This document shows, piece by piece, positions 23,027 to 38,000 of a stretch of DNA of 64,000 nt; position 1 is the stretch's first letter, and the number at the start of each line of letters is the position of its first letter. The position numbers and the translations under genes were made by a program. This DNA is from Owenia fusiformis (lineage: Eukaryota > Annelida > Polychaeta > Sabellida > Oweniidae). Where the stretch lies: contig CAIIXF020000001.1 in NCBI GenBank assembly GCA_903813345.2, positions 31,237,915 to 31,301,914 on the forward strand, read 5' to 3'. Under the pieces are notes generated by a model. That model was given only the letters and a program-made list of their open reading frames with translations. It was not told the DNA's origin and made no database searches.

Positions 23027-26000
23027 ATGGCGTCCCAAATTTTAATGTTTATCTTTGTGCTTGGGACACTTTCTCAAGGAATCCACCATACAAAGGCTTC
23101 ATCTAAAAGTAAAACGCAGCCTTACAAGCCTAGTCAAATGGGAATACTGCATTTTAATAATCCCCAACTACTATCTGGTGCTAATGACTTTTTAGATGGA
23201 GACAATTATTTCTTTGATCACAGTGAAGATGCAGTGGACCCTTCTCTCGTTGGAGGAATTGTTCTCTCTAGGGAGGCAACCTCTATTGCATCAAGATTGA
23301 GGGACCTCAGTAAGAAAGAACTGGGAGTTCCAGCTATGCAGGTACACTCAATTATATGCATGTTCAGGGGTTTGTTTTCCAGCGAGAAATCTAGCCCCAT
23401 AGATCTACTGGTATTTTTAATGGGGCAATGTCAGACTATCCTCAATTCCTCTATTCAAAGGAAATGACCACTTACATGCCCTAAACTTATGAAAAAAAGT
23501 TCAGCTCAATCCGTCAACATTTTGACCCCCCTGCCACATTTTCTCACGCCCATTCGCTACCATGTTAAATTCCTCTGAAAGTCGCAGAAAGTCAATTTCG
23601 TCATGTTTGAGACCCATTTTCTATCAAAGGCACTCCAGTGATTTTCATCAAATTTACTTAAATAGTTCACAGCGGGCGAATTGCTGTTCTGACGCGTCAA
23701 ATTGGTTCATGCTTTTCATTCCTGAGCTCGCCGATAGATGTCTCGCGCTATAAATATATATTATATGACGTCAAATATATATTATATGGGAATGACGTCA
23801 TACTATATTTTCGTCCAGTGTATAATGAAATAGCGCACCTAGCGGATGGCGCGTAGTTTAAAATTCTCAACGGCTGTGGTTGTTCAATATGTTTTTGATC
23901 CATGGTTAAACCTAGAGATGGTATACTTTGCCTTGAAAATAATTGTTTGAGCATTGATTTTTAAGAATGTGCTATAGTAATGCTAACCTGTGTCAGTTTT
24001 TAAGCTCAAACAATTATTTTCTCAGAAATGAGGCAGAAACTTTCTATATGTGAGTCTATCAGCCTGTTGATTGGTTGAAAAAAGGTCAACATGGTAGATT
24101 TAAAATAATTTATGACCTTGGCTGTCACATGGACTGATCACTGTAACTAAACTGTAATATCATAGATACTAGTATTCCGTAATTCCGCGGCGTGGACAGA
24201 ATTTGACAAAACTTCAATTTTTTGCAGAATCCCTGATTTTCATGAAAATCCAGCGGGACTACCAGAATTTCCAGAAATTACATATTTTATGATCTCCTAC
24301 CTTTGCGGGGTATTTGAAGAGTGTCTGTTTATGTCCAACAATCAATCATTATTGAGTACAAGTACGATTCCAACATTCTATCACGTTTAAATTCGCTAAA
24401 GCGAGTTCGCTAATGACGCACAGTTCTTACCTAGAAAGTAGCTGACTTCCATTTCCGTTTTCTACGTCAATTTTCATCGTTTTAAAAGATTGCAGAATTT
24501 GGACTTTTTTGAAAATTTGTGCAGAATTTCGATTTTCTCCTTGCAGAATTTGCTTTTTTTCTTGCAGAATTTTTTGCAGAATTTTGATTTTTTTCATGCA
24601 GAAAACTAGTATCTGTGTAATATTTTCTACTCAAGGGAGAGGGTAGTTTATAACTAAGACTCTGCGTGCAGGGTTTGATTGAAGAAATTGAAGTTTTTGA
24701 TCAGTCGAGGCCAAATATCATAACATAATAGACTTTGATAAGCAGTTAGGTCAGCAGCATCTTCCTTATGGACTCTAGGTCCTCCCTTTACCTTACCCTG
24801 GCTTTGGGTGGCATGACTTTGTCCTGTTATTCTATAATACAAATATTCAGTCGTCAAAAGTTGTTTTTTATCTGAGAGGGTATCTCTGCTTTGTTGTGAC
24901 ATCATCAAACTTTATGTAGGTTAGAGCATCCACTAAAACTGAGAATTCTCCTTGGATATGTAAGGTTTGGGGACATGCCTTCCAAGAAAGATAAGAGAAT
25001 TGACCCTTGTTTCAATATAACCTGTCTAACTGGTGCGTTGCCTAGCAGCTTTAACAGTGTTAAACATTACACATTTATGAATATAAGTTAATCAGTATTT
25101 TTGCATTATATTTCAGACTATATTTGATTCCATGCCCTATGAAGACAAACCACCTGCAGCAAGTGATGCAATAGACACTCTGGCATATAGTCTCCAGAAG
25201 AAATTTAACCGTTCTCTCGCAGTTCTACGTACTAACAAAGTAACAGTGGAATATCTCTATAGGTTTCATGTGAAAGTACCAATCACAGCAAGATCGAGTT
25301 GTTGTGACCTTGATGCTGAAGTTCTAAAGTAAGTACCAACTAGTGGTGTAACGAGTGACTCGGGTAATCGACTAGAACTCGAATGAGCCTAGAAAAATGA
25401 TCAATCGATTGAAAATTTGAAATTCGTGACCCTAAAAATTTCTGAGAAAAATCGCGATTTACCCTCCATACTCACGATTTAAGCAAGGATTATAGCTGCC
25501 TTTACGTTTTTTTAATAAATTACATATCTTCTGACTATATCCGGCAGATTGTTTTGTTGATTTAATTGTCAGTTGATGAGAAAAAGTATGAGAATCGTAT
25601 TCATTGCTTTTTATGTTTGTTTATATCCGGTATATCGTATGCGCATGCGCATATGAATTTTGACGGAAGTGGGAATTTTGAAGTCGAAAAAATCCATAAA
25701 AGGCTTATATCATTGCTAATATACGGGTAATGTGCGTCTAAAACATCCAAAACGGAACTCAATCCGTTCAGAACTACATCATTGAGTGGTCATCAAACCA
25801 AAAGTCGATGTAAGTCAAGACAAATGCCTTGATTTTCCAGGTTCTAATTTTCTCAAAATTTTAAAAAAATAATCGCCAAAATCGTCTACTCGATCGTCAA
25901 ATTTATCATTCTACTCGAGTAGAGATTTTGGTGGCGAGTCCCACCACTAGTACCAACTATAAGGCTGAGATAAACATATAATAAATTGCAGGGACGATCA

Positions 26001-29000
26001 CAAGACATGGACATATTTTTATTATAATATTATATCTGATTTATTTTACTTTAACTGAGTGGAGGGGGGCGCAGTGCTTGAACTAAGCGTCGGTCCGTCG
26101 GTCATGACTGACAGATTCATAGAACGGACCAGCTGAGTTGATGGTCAATTTGACCGGCATGGACACCATATCTCAGATTACCCCAACTTATGAATGTCCG
26201 GCACAAAAACGAAGTAGCTTCTTTAAGTACAATTTGCTTACCTTGAATACAATGATTCTGAATCATCAATTTGATGAAAAAGTTTACGAAATTTCATTTT
26301 TAGTTTCCTCTCCATTTTCGCTAAAGCGAGTAATTTAACATGATATAATTCGAAGATTTTGATTGGTCTAAAATCAGTTTCTCGAGGAAACAGCTAGGGT
26401 ATATGACTCCGGGAATTTGATTGGCCGAAATACCGGAAGTATCAAAAATGCCCAAAATTTTTGATATTTTTAATTTTGCTCAAGAACGTGACAAAAACAA
26501 CACTAAAACAGAAGAGGTCGTCCCCAAAAAGAAGCAGCGGTATGACAAGGAATACGAGGAACAAAAACGCAAGCGTAAATTCTGTCAGCATTGGCAAAAG
26601 ACCCACGAATGGGAGTCAATATATGAATATATGAATATGTAGAAAGGTGCTATAATATAAGAGTAGATTAAAATTCACGTTTTTATTCTTTTATTTTGAT
26701 TAACAGTAAAATATATGTATGACCAGTTCAATTTTATACGGACCAGTAACTTTTTGAAAAGTGCTGGTCATTTGACCAGCAAGTTTTTTACGGACGACCT
26801 GATACATTAAAAGTGGCAGTCCGTATGACCAGCAGAAAAATGGAGCTTAGCTCAAGCACTGGGGGGGGGGGGCGGGAGTCCCTAATAAGTTAAATGGTTT
26901 AAATCAATCTTCTTGAAATATATTTTAGATAAGAAATATTTATTTTATTAAAATGCAAGATGTATATTTTGTTTTTCCAGATCTGAAGATAAATATAGAT
27001 TTAATAAGGTGACCCATAAGTTAAGTTGTGACCTCATCTCACCAAGTGCCCCCAAAGGAGCCTTCAACCCAGGACGCAATCTCACTGAAGGTATGTTTGT
27101 CTCATTAGTAATAAATGCATTTCTCCAAGTGTATTAACATGTCATACATTACACCTGTCAATGTTTTTAGATTCTATAAAATGTTGACAACCATGGAGTA
27201 TTTTTATCTTTAATTGTATTTTCTTAGAATACTCTCCCCTTGTTGAGTGTTCATGTACATTGTAAATTCAATTGTCCTGCCTTGTTTCATCTAAGGAACC
27301 AGGTCAATATTATAACTTTGTCTAAAAATGGTCTAATCACACGGCAGATGGACTCCCTCTTTATATTTCTGTAGTAGAAGAAATCAGTTTTTTTTATTTA
27401 AGCATTTGTAAATCTAATGATACTATACTGTGAGTCTGTGACTGACATTATCAGATTGTGAATTTTTGTTTCAGTGTTTCAACATAATGTGCAACTTATA
27501 CCTAGTTTAGTGTGGCAATATTTTATCTCATCTATGGGAATTCACAATGAGTTTCCAGCCTGTAAGTTCACCAGCACCAACCTTCCATGTGGCAGTTTGC
27601 AGGACATTAGACATAGGTTAGCCTTTTCCCCATTTTTATGTCACCATCCTAAGTGGTGACATGTTGTTATAGTCTCAAATTTTTTTGTGGTAGAAATTGT
27701 ATATCAATATTTTATGATTTTTCGTAACTCTAAAATGTGTGCATTACCTAAATATGCCATTGGCTTACTTCTTCAGAAAGCATCTTAATTCTGAATGAAT
27801 AATCATATGCAATATAGTGTTCCTTTGACCCAGCTCTTTTTACACTGTGCCCCAGCTATTGAAACTTTCCATGTCCACTTGAGCCAAGTTTTTTCCATTC
27901 TATTTTAGTATTCATTGGAATTTTATTATTCCAGAATCATTTGTTTTAACCATGGAAATGATGAAAATAATGTACTCAAGAATTATTGACTTAAAATAAG
28001 CTTCTGACTTCATATCACTAATTTTCCTTTATTGCAGAGATGTGTATTTGTCCACAGTTCAGCCTCAGCGCAAAAATGTTGTGATTCTAATGGACCATGG
28101 GAACTCATTAAGTCACAATCAGTTGGTCATGTCCAAGGCAGTGGCTGCACATATTATAGAGAGCCTCTCTGAGAATGACAGAGTGGGGATGATTGCCCTC
28201 TCAGGGCGGGCTCACTATCCTCGCTATGATAATTGCCTGTCAAAGAAATTGGCCCCATTGTCGTATGAAGCCAAACTCTACTTCAATAAATTCATCCAGA
28301 ATTTGGAAAAACAAGATAGTAAGTTTTCTTCTTACAATGCATATTGCTGTAATTTATTTTAGAGAACTTTATATTTGATACTCTTGATTTTAGATTATCA
28401 TTTTGAATAACATGAATTTACTTTATTTGAATAAGAACTAAGCTGCATCACATAATACATTTCAGCTAAAATGCAATTAATTTCCCCAACTTTTTTAAGA
28501 ACCATATTGTACAATAGAGTCGTACTTGTGTATTAAATAATGACGAGGACATTTTGTTTACTTCAGCCTCAACTAACCATTCACTGGGCTTCAAGGCAGC
28601 ATTCAACATGATTCGTCATTCGAGACCCAACACAAACTCTACACAAACATCAGGTAAGTAAGGGGTAGAAAATTTCCTGATTGTGCATGATTCCTTTACT
28701 GAACATATCAGCAGAGGTCTACATGTGTTGTGTCAAAATCATACCTGATGAGATGGTGGTGTGCAATAACATGATCTGTGCTTTCATTAACGCCGTCCCA
28801 TAATGGAGAGGACCCGGGTTTTTTACTTTAGGGACCCCAAACAATGAAAATGAGGGGTCACTTGGACACAGTGCAGGTCATATCAAAAAAATCAACTCTG
28901 GATGAATGTATTGGTAAAAATCTTACCTTCAGTCTTTTATTTGGTCAAAATCTGCTAAATAAGCGAAGGATATTCTATTTTTAAAAGAAATAAAATTTTC

Positions 29001-32000
29001 TTTCAGAGTTTCTTTCCCGGAAGTTGATTTCCGATCAAAATAGTATGAGATATGTGATGGGACAATCACTAGTGGTTGATTTCCGAGCGATAATTGGTAC
29101 GAGTCCTATGATTGGCCGTGATTATTAATCGCGCATGCGTCGTAATAAGTTTAACTAATCAAATTGCTGGATTTGTTGCTCATGGGCAAAAAACTGAACC
29201 AAAAAATGGAACCTCACGGAGATTGCTCCTAGTGAAACTTTCTGAGAGATCAAAATCAATAGCAAATTGCTTCGAAATACGCGAAGAAAAATGGTATTTA
29301 ATGGTTGAATATTAGTTATCTCTTTCAAATGAAGGTATCTGCATCATTTAATGACCTACTAGACGTGTGTAGAACACTGATGTGGGCCAAAAAATGGCAA
29401 AGCTGATGCAGTTTTCATCAATTTTTTTCGTTCATTGCAAAAATGTGACTTTGAATTCTCGGGAACCTTTTTTCATGGGGACGCACTTTTTTGAGGGGGG
29501 ACGCAATTTTGGAAAATCAATCCGTCCCAGGGAAGCACTTTTGGACAAGCCTACTGAAAGCACTGATGATACATAATTTGATGCATAGTCTTGTTAAATA
29601 GCTGGGATTGAAATAATGTACCATTTGTTTTATATATAAGTAATTGTCAACTTAATATCCAGGTTTTTTAGTGCCGGTAATGTATTATGATAACTCACTG
29701 TATGTCTTGATCACTTTATGGAATTACATGTCAGTAAATGTTTCTGTTGTCAAGAATGTATACAGTACTGTTGTGTCATTCCTTGTATATGGTTGTAACC
29801 AATGTGACCTTAGTAAGGGTAAAACATGTTTGGTTAATCTTACAAAGTTAATATAGAATTTTGATATGTACCTCACTTACTGGCCATAAGCATATGCCAC
29901 TTTCTTATTTTAGACAAATATCTGATTGCCTATGTGAGTCGTGGTCTGTTGTCTCCCCTAACTGAAGCCAAGGCTGTAATGACAACCATAGCACAACAAC
30001 AAGCAAGAGTTGACAACTCTGTCATTATAAACACCTATATAGTCATAGATGGTAAGACTCGCCTTACATAGTTATAGATGGTAGAACTTGCCTCAAATAG
30101 TCATCAATTGTTAAGGCATGTGTAAAATTACCTCACTACCAGAGTGTATTTGCTGGTTACTTTTGAAAATGAAAAAAAACTTTTTACCCTGGTCTGTCAG
30201 GATTTATCACATAGAATAGAAAAGATATCATTTCATGCAGTTGCAAAAAATTCAGTGGAGAAGTGTACTCTGCACAGTATATGCATTTTTGCCATGTTTT
30301 GTAGAGGGCAAGCCTATAATGTATGAGAGAAGCTTCCTGTCTGCCATAGCTGCCCAGGACTTTGAGAACTACAATATTAAGAGACCTGTAGAACCTCCTG
30401 CCATCATGGTAAGTTAACCACATTGCAAAGTGAATGTGGATTTATTAATCAGAGGTACTAGAATTCCGTTTTCTACGCCACAGCAGAAAAATGCAGAATT
30501 TTTAGTTTTGCAAAAATTTGCAGAATATTAAATTTTGTTGATTTTCAAGGAATTCATGCTTTGAGAACATAAATTGAACTGAAAGCTTACCTAGCATTGT
30601 TTTAGGTGCTTGTAGATCATTTGGATCATTTTTAGCTCACTTTTGTTGCAATTTAAACAGAAAATTGACATAGATAAAACTTCATTTTTTGAGGTTGCTT
30701 TGTAAGGAACACCTAATTTGAGTCACAAAATATGACTAGAGAACTGAACTGAACTAACCGATTACCTTGCCATCCTTATTTAAAAATGATTTCTATCAAC
30801 CTTCACCTATGCATTTTCCATTGCTCCTGGCCAATATATCATATCTATATTGTTACTAAATATATCTGTTGTTCAACATTTATTTTGATTTTCACACTAT
30901 TTCAACAAAAAATGCCATGAAAAAATGCAGCGATAAAATGCAGAATTTCACACTTTGACTTGCAGAATTTTGAATCTTTTCATAGTTTTTTTTGCAGAAT
31001 TTTGTTCTAAATAGTTTGAAGATTCAATATCACATAAATTGTCGTTGTGCAAATATAATCTCTCTTGGCTTTAAGGAATATGCAATCTTACCTATTGAAT
31101 TATATGCTATCTATTGATTGTCTTCAAGGTTATACAAATAGCATAGGCTTAAGTTTTTCAAAACAACAATGAGTTTGGTTCACTTTTGCTGTACCAAGTA
31201 ATATTTGGTTATTTAAAATTTGCTATTATTATTTGCAGAAGGGAGAGATGGTTGAAGTGAATAGTACAAGAGATCTGAGCCAGTCAGTGGGCAAGTTCTA
31301 CGAGGCTTTTGATGTCCCTACATCTAACCAGTCTCGTTTTTCCCTGCCTTATGTGGACCTTGCAAAAGAAAGTAAGTAGCAGTGTTCTCATGTGGACCTG
31401 CCAAAAGTGTCTCACTTTTCTCTGTCTTATGTAGACCTCCCAAAAGAGAGTCGTGGGTTTCCATGTAATACTTACATAACGAAGTGCTGCTAAAAATGCC
31501 ACAATATTTAATCAAAATCAATGTCAGATGTCCCATATTTGAATCTAATAGAAATGGTGAGAGTGGTATGAAGTAAAATAAAGTAGATTTACAAGAGGTT
31601 CATCTATCCACCTTTTATGATCATTTATTGATGTTATATAGATCTAGAGTTCTTCTTTCATCAAATAATTTTTTGTCAGTAAGTGAAAACAAATTCTGCA
31701 ATTTTTTAAATAAGCCTAATAGGATTTTGATATTTAGTCATTTTAGATACGATACATGGGATGAGTCTTAATATGACTTTCACCTTCTACTTCTAGGGCT
31801 TGTGATGAGTATAACCTGGCCATGTTTCTCAGAGGGGAGACTCTCACCAAAGAAGGTGATAGGAATCATGGGTCTTGATATTGACATGGCAGATATTGTA
31901 CAGGACATTACTTACTACAATACAGATATGTCTTCCTATGCCTTCCTTCTCAACACTGATGGTATGTACCTCTACAGCTCACGCGATACTTTCCATCATT

Positions 32001-35000
32001 TTAGGGAATTATAAGAAAAAACACAGAAATTCATGATTTTTCGACAGATTTCTTTCCATTTCAGTTTGTATTATGTTTATGCGCTATCTTTGTACAATAG
32101 TTTCTGATGTTGTTTTTTATTTATTTACAGGTATTGCTGTGATGCATCCAGCTATCACCAGGCCCATACAGACCATAGTTCAACCAATGCACACTGACAT
32201 TCGACACTTTGAGACAAACAGGGGCTTTATTGCTATTAGAGAGAAGATCATCAATACAGCTAGCGGAGTTGAAGTTATGGCTATACATGTGAATGGTTCT
32301 GATGTGCACCCCAATGACTCTCCCTTACACCCAGGAGTCTACCAAGCTAAATATTCTTGGAAAAGGGTAAGTGGAAACAGTGCTATGTACATGGTGACCC
32401 CAAGAATGCAATCTTTTGATTTTGGAGCCACTTTCTCAATTATGATGGAATCTTTGTAAATCTTCCTAGACAATGTCCAATGAGTGGATTAGTATTGTTT
32501 ATTTATATCAAAATTTTGGTTTACAGAAACAATGCTTTCTGTCTAAGCGACTCTCGTTTTGTTAGTTGGCATTTGCTACCCCTTGGAATTGCTTTTTTCT
32601 AGTTATCCATATTTGCAATTATTTTAGATTGTTGGTACTCCATTGATTGTGGTAATCAAAGATCTGACAAGTAGAGAACGAATGAAGGAACTTGCAGATG
32701 TATCAGGTATATACCTTACTTGCCCTCTTAAAGATTTTTATGAACTTACATGATACATTTGTGAAAATTCAGGAATACCAATGCAGGTCGATCCTTATAA
32801 ATATATAAGAATTTATTGTAAAATCTGTTGACTTGACATTGAAACATTTTTAAACAAGTATTAATGATCCAAAGACTTGTGTACTTCAAGAAACAAATTC
32901 TGTCTTATTGTTGATAATACTTTAAGTCTTCTAGGTTTCTTTGATATAAATCAGCATCACTCAGTATATCTTTGTTTATTTCAGCTTCAAACCAATCTCC
33001 CACAGATGTGTATCACAGGTTAGACCTTCTCCCCACAGATGGCACTTGTTTGCATATGAAACAAGTGGCCACATTTGATTCTGGGACATTATTTGTTTCT
33101 GCCCAGGGATTTAAGAAGCCGTATGACTATCTATCAGATGATGAGACTAAATACATGGTGAAGGGATACATGGCTTATCTCAAGGATAACACAAATTTGA
33201 TCACTAATCCTGGAATAAAGGTAAGAATATTTTGTATAATCAGTATCTTAAATGGTTTGGTTTTTAATTAAGTTGATCAGCTTGTATAAATGAATTGTCA
33301 AAAGTTGCACTATGCAAATAAGAAGATGTGTTCAAATATTTCACTAGAGTGTATAATGTTGTTGTATTTTCTAGGATTCAGTTAAAAATGATGCTGGAGT
33401 GTTGGCCAAGATCAACTCGGAGTGGGTCAGGCAGTTCTTCAACAGTTATGAAAATGATTACATCGTGCGAAGGTAGCGAATCTCTTAATAACATTCTTTG
33501 TATGAGTATAGTAAACCCTGATAGACTATTGATGGAGAATATCATCCTTTAAAAAAAACATTTCGAAATATGTTCTGTGTCACTGTAAAATGTCACAATT
33601 ATATGACATCGTGATAATATTTTTTGACCTCTTTTAACTGTTTTAATTTTATTATTCTCATTCATCTTTAGTAAAAACTATTACTGTATTCTTTGATTTT
33701 CTGATTTTTGGGATGTCGGCTCCAAAAGGACATGTTGACGTTTATTTGATTTAGCAGTTTTTCAAGTGGATAAATCCCATATCTAATGCAAACCAACCTA
33801 TCATGTCAGGTGTCCCTTACACTCTCCCGTCTAACTCAGTTTAAGATACCCATTGTCAGTGTTCTTAATTAACTATTTCTGAATATTTGTAAGTTAAAAC
33901 GGCCCCAGCAATCTTGGTATATTTCTTATGACCAGAAGTATTCCTGGAGAATTTGTTAAGTATTTAATTTGGCAATTTTTTTAATTCACCAAATTAAAGA
34001 CAAATACAGTTTATGTTACTTGGAACAATCAATCAATCAGTCAATCCACCTTATTATTTCTACAATTTATTTCAGGTATGTTGCAACTCCGAGTGGTGTG
34101 ATGCGTGTATTTCCTGGTACATTACTGGCCAAATCCATGGACCCAACCAAGCGTCCATGGTTCCGTCGTGCACTAGAATTCCCAAGTAAAGTTGTATTTA
34201 CTGCACCATATTTGGACATAGGGGGCGCTGGGTACATTGTCACAATGAGTCATACCATATATGAGGGAAAGTAAGTCATGTTTTGCAAATCAAAGAATGA
34301 TTATTTTGAAATTTTGATTTTTGATATTTACATGTAATGAGTTTGCAATTAATTTCAATGAAATAGCGTAAGTAATGAAATCAGTATATTAAAGTATCTA
34401 AGTTTTAATTTTTTACATATATCTGATCAGGTATTATACTACTTTGATTGTTGCTTCAGGCTTTAATACATGATCAATTTGATGGTTGCATGTAATAGCC
34501 TTATTCATATTGAAAAATTAAATAAAAAGATTTTTTTAGCCTAATCAAACTGTAATGGTTGTCCTTGCAGGCCTGCTGCCCTACATAAGAAAACTGACAG
34601 AGTGGTAGCAGTTATGGGAATAGACTTTACACTTGGCTACTTCTACAAGATGTTAGTACAACAAATCCCCCAGTGTCAATATGATACCATGCGCTGTTTC
34701 CTATTTGAAGACAGGGGCTACCTAATTGCCCACCCAGGTGTCATGGAGCCCAATGGGAAAGGCCCTGTGGAACAACAACATATCACCCATAAAGAACCCC
34801 TGGTTGCTAATGATATCCTCAACCACAATCAGTTTGTTAAGAAACAGTTGTGCAACAGTTACAATGACCGTACAGTCCAGCGCATGTACACATTTAACAC
34901 TACAGCATACAGAGTCCTGACTAACTTAGTACATGGGGAACACTGTGCTAGGTATCAGACCACACCTATACCTGGGAGCAATCTCTTTGTGGGTGTCATC

Positions 35001-38000
35001 AATCAGACATGTAATATGATGACAGCATTCTGTCCCTGTAGCATGGTTGATAGATTGTGTTTGAACTGTCATAGCCTGGAGCAAACACAGTGTGAATGCC
35101 CCTGTGAATGTCCTTTGGGTATGGACTTTTGTACAGCAGAGCTTCTGGCTTACAACTCAAGGTAAATAATCTTAAAGATAACTATGACTAACAATATTTT
35201 ATTTACTTATTTCTCTGTTGGGTGTGAAATATAGCAAACTCGGATGTTATGAAAGCTTTTGGACAAAATGGTATTATTTTGGTAACATATATCAAAATGG
35301 AAATGTTCATGAAATAGCTTTATAATAGAAGAAAGTTTAAATGACGTCATTCGGTGTCTATTCACCATTTTGCAACATTTAGCGTTTCATATTGCATACC
35401 TTTTTCAAACTAGTATTGTACAAGCAGATTTGGTGTTTTTTAAAAAATGCATACAGACAAACACCGAGACCTAAATGTTCTGCTTGTAGGAACCCTAATT
35501 GCCCCAGTTACCCCGAGGAGGAAAAGTTAGCAGTGGCTCCAGAATCTGTCACAGAGAACCTGAAACCTTGCTTCTCTACACGCTGTTCTGACAAATTCAC
35601 GCAGATGTAAGTTCTGTACCTAAAATCATGCAATAGGCTATATCAGATATTGAACCTCTTGATTTTGCTCTAGAACTAACAAATGTAAAATATCTTTTGG
35701 TACCAAAAGTGGCCAAAAATCTATTACCAGCCTTTAGTGTCCTTCTCTTATGGAAATTAATACACGTACTTTTACTTCAGAAATCCATGAAACTCAGATT
35801 TCGTAGAATTCAGTTTCTGATACATGTTTACTTTTGTGTACTTGTAGGGAGTGTTTTGGTGTTCTCGACTGTGAGTGGTGCCAGATGGATACAGATGGGC
35901 GCACAAAACTGAAGAAGCCATTTTGTGGTAGTCAGCGTGTATGCTTTGGTGGTGTCTTGGGCACACCTACACCCTATGGTGATGAGATTCCTGTACAAGG
36001 TATGTCCTTATAAGAAGTTATGCTGCTATGTATGTTTAACATGGTATCCTTGACATTTAATCTTGTCATGTTTAATAATTATTGTAATTAATATGATATA
36101 TCAGGATATTTATATTAATGTAATGATCACAAAGAACTAAGTTCAGTAAGAATATTGTGAAGCTGTCCGTCAGTCAGACCATACATTCGCCATCTGCCTG
36201 TCTATCCAAAACATAACTTAAACGCACACATTCTTTTCATATTTAGTGAAAAGATGTTCAATCAAGGGAAGAGTAGATCTGGTAAATATTATATATACAG
36301 GATGGGTCAAAAAATTTGCAACTTTTTTAAAAGGCTTGAAAAGGATCATAACATTAAGGTATTGACATAAAAATTCATATACAAAAACTTTAGGATAGGC
36401 ATATTTTACCATTCAAATATTTAAGCTAATACTGACTTCAGTTGTTTTCAACAGATCTTTGAATATCAGTGGTAAATTGTTCATGTGTCCAAGATTTACC
36501 ATTTTTCCTAGAAAAAGTGAATTTCTATGATTTTATGTGATTAACAATAACACATTCATTATGTTCTCTAAATCTGCTACAATCTTTTAATTGTTTAACC
36601 AATGGCTAGTACAGTTTTATATTAGTATCTACTATGGTATTATTTTATACTGTATCTATTAAATATTTATTTAAAACATGTTCCATGCATCCGCCTTTTA
36701 GCTTCACTATCACACAGACACAAGGGCGTAACTGCAATGGCGCCATCCAGCGATTCTTGTGGTACTTCTTTCCACTTCTCCTAACCTCTTTTAGTTGATC
36801 AATAGTGTGTGGGGATTACCATTAACTGCAATAAACTGCTCCAGGTGCCTCCATGTGTGATAGTCACAGGGGTTGGCATTTGGTGTATTGGGCAGCCATT
36901 TATAAGGACTAATAAATCTAGAGGTATCATCCTCCAGGTATTCCAAAGTGACCCTTGCCTGATGGCTGGGAGCGATAGTGAAGGTGAAAGGTGGATTTAA
37001 GAACATGTGATTAATAAATAATAATAATAGATCAGTATAACATAATACCATAGTAAGTAGATACTGATATAAAACTGTACTATATATTGAATAAACAGTT
37101 ATCAGAGATTGTAGATTTAGTAAACATAATGGATGTGTTATTGTTAGGGGTGAGACGACAACCCGATGAGTCGAGGACTCGCGGGTTTGGGGCTTCGAGT
37201 CGAGTCGAATCGAGTCGAAGTTGATGAATCGAATCATTTTCGAGTTGAGAAAAAAATTCGAAAAAATCAAAAAAATCAGAAAAATACTGTCAATATGCAT
37301 GTTTTTACTCGATATTGCGTTGAATATATAAGTTTCAATGACTTGGATATGCTTGTATTAAATTATTATATTGTATGTACACATAAATGAAAGAATATAT
37401 GTAATAAAATCAGAATAAACTTACGACGAATTGTGTTTGTTTATATTTCCGGCTTTCCACCATTGATGCATTAAAAATATGAACGGTCAAAAGCGATGTT
37501 GTTCGCACTTCGCGCGACTCGAAACGGATTCGAAACTCGAATCGTCATTTTCTGACTCGAACCGGATTCGACTCGAATCAGATTTTTTTGACTCGTCTCA
37601 CCCCTAGTTATTGTTGATCACATAAAATCATAAAAAGTCACATTTTCTTGGAAAAACAGTAAATCTCGGACACATGAACAATTTACCATTGATATTCAAA
37701 GATCTGTCAAAAAAATTAGAAGTCAGTATTATCTTAGATATTTGAATCGTAAAATATGCCTATCCTAAACTTTGTGTAAATCCATTTTTATGTCAATACC
37801 TTCATGTTATGATACTTTTCTAGCCTTTTAAAAAAGTTGCAAAATTGTTTGGCCCACCCTGTATATATGCTTATCTTAAAACATGTCTAAAAATGCATGA
37901 TGTTCATTCTGAATTTCAGCTTTTGCAGAGAGCCAGGATGTTGTGTCATTCAAGAGTACGCCAGTGGGCCCTGTAGCTGGAGGAATTATGGGATGTTTCC

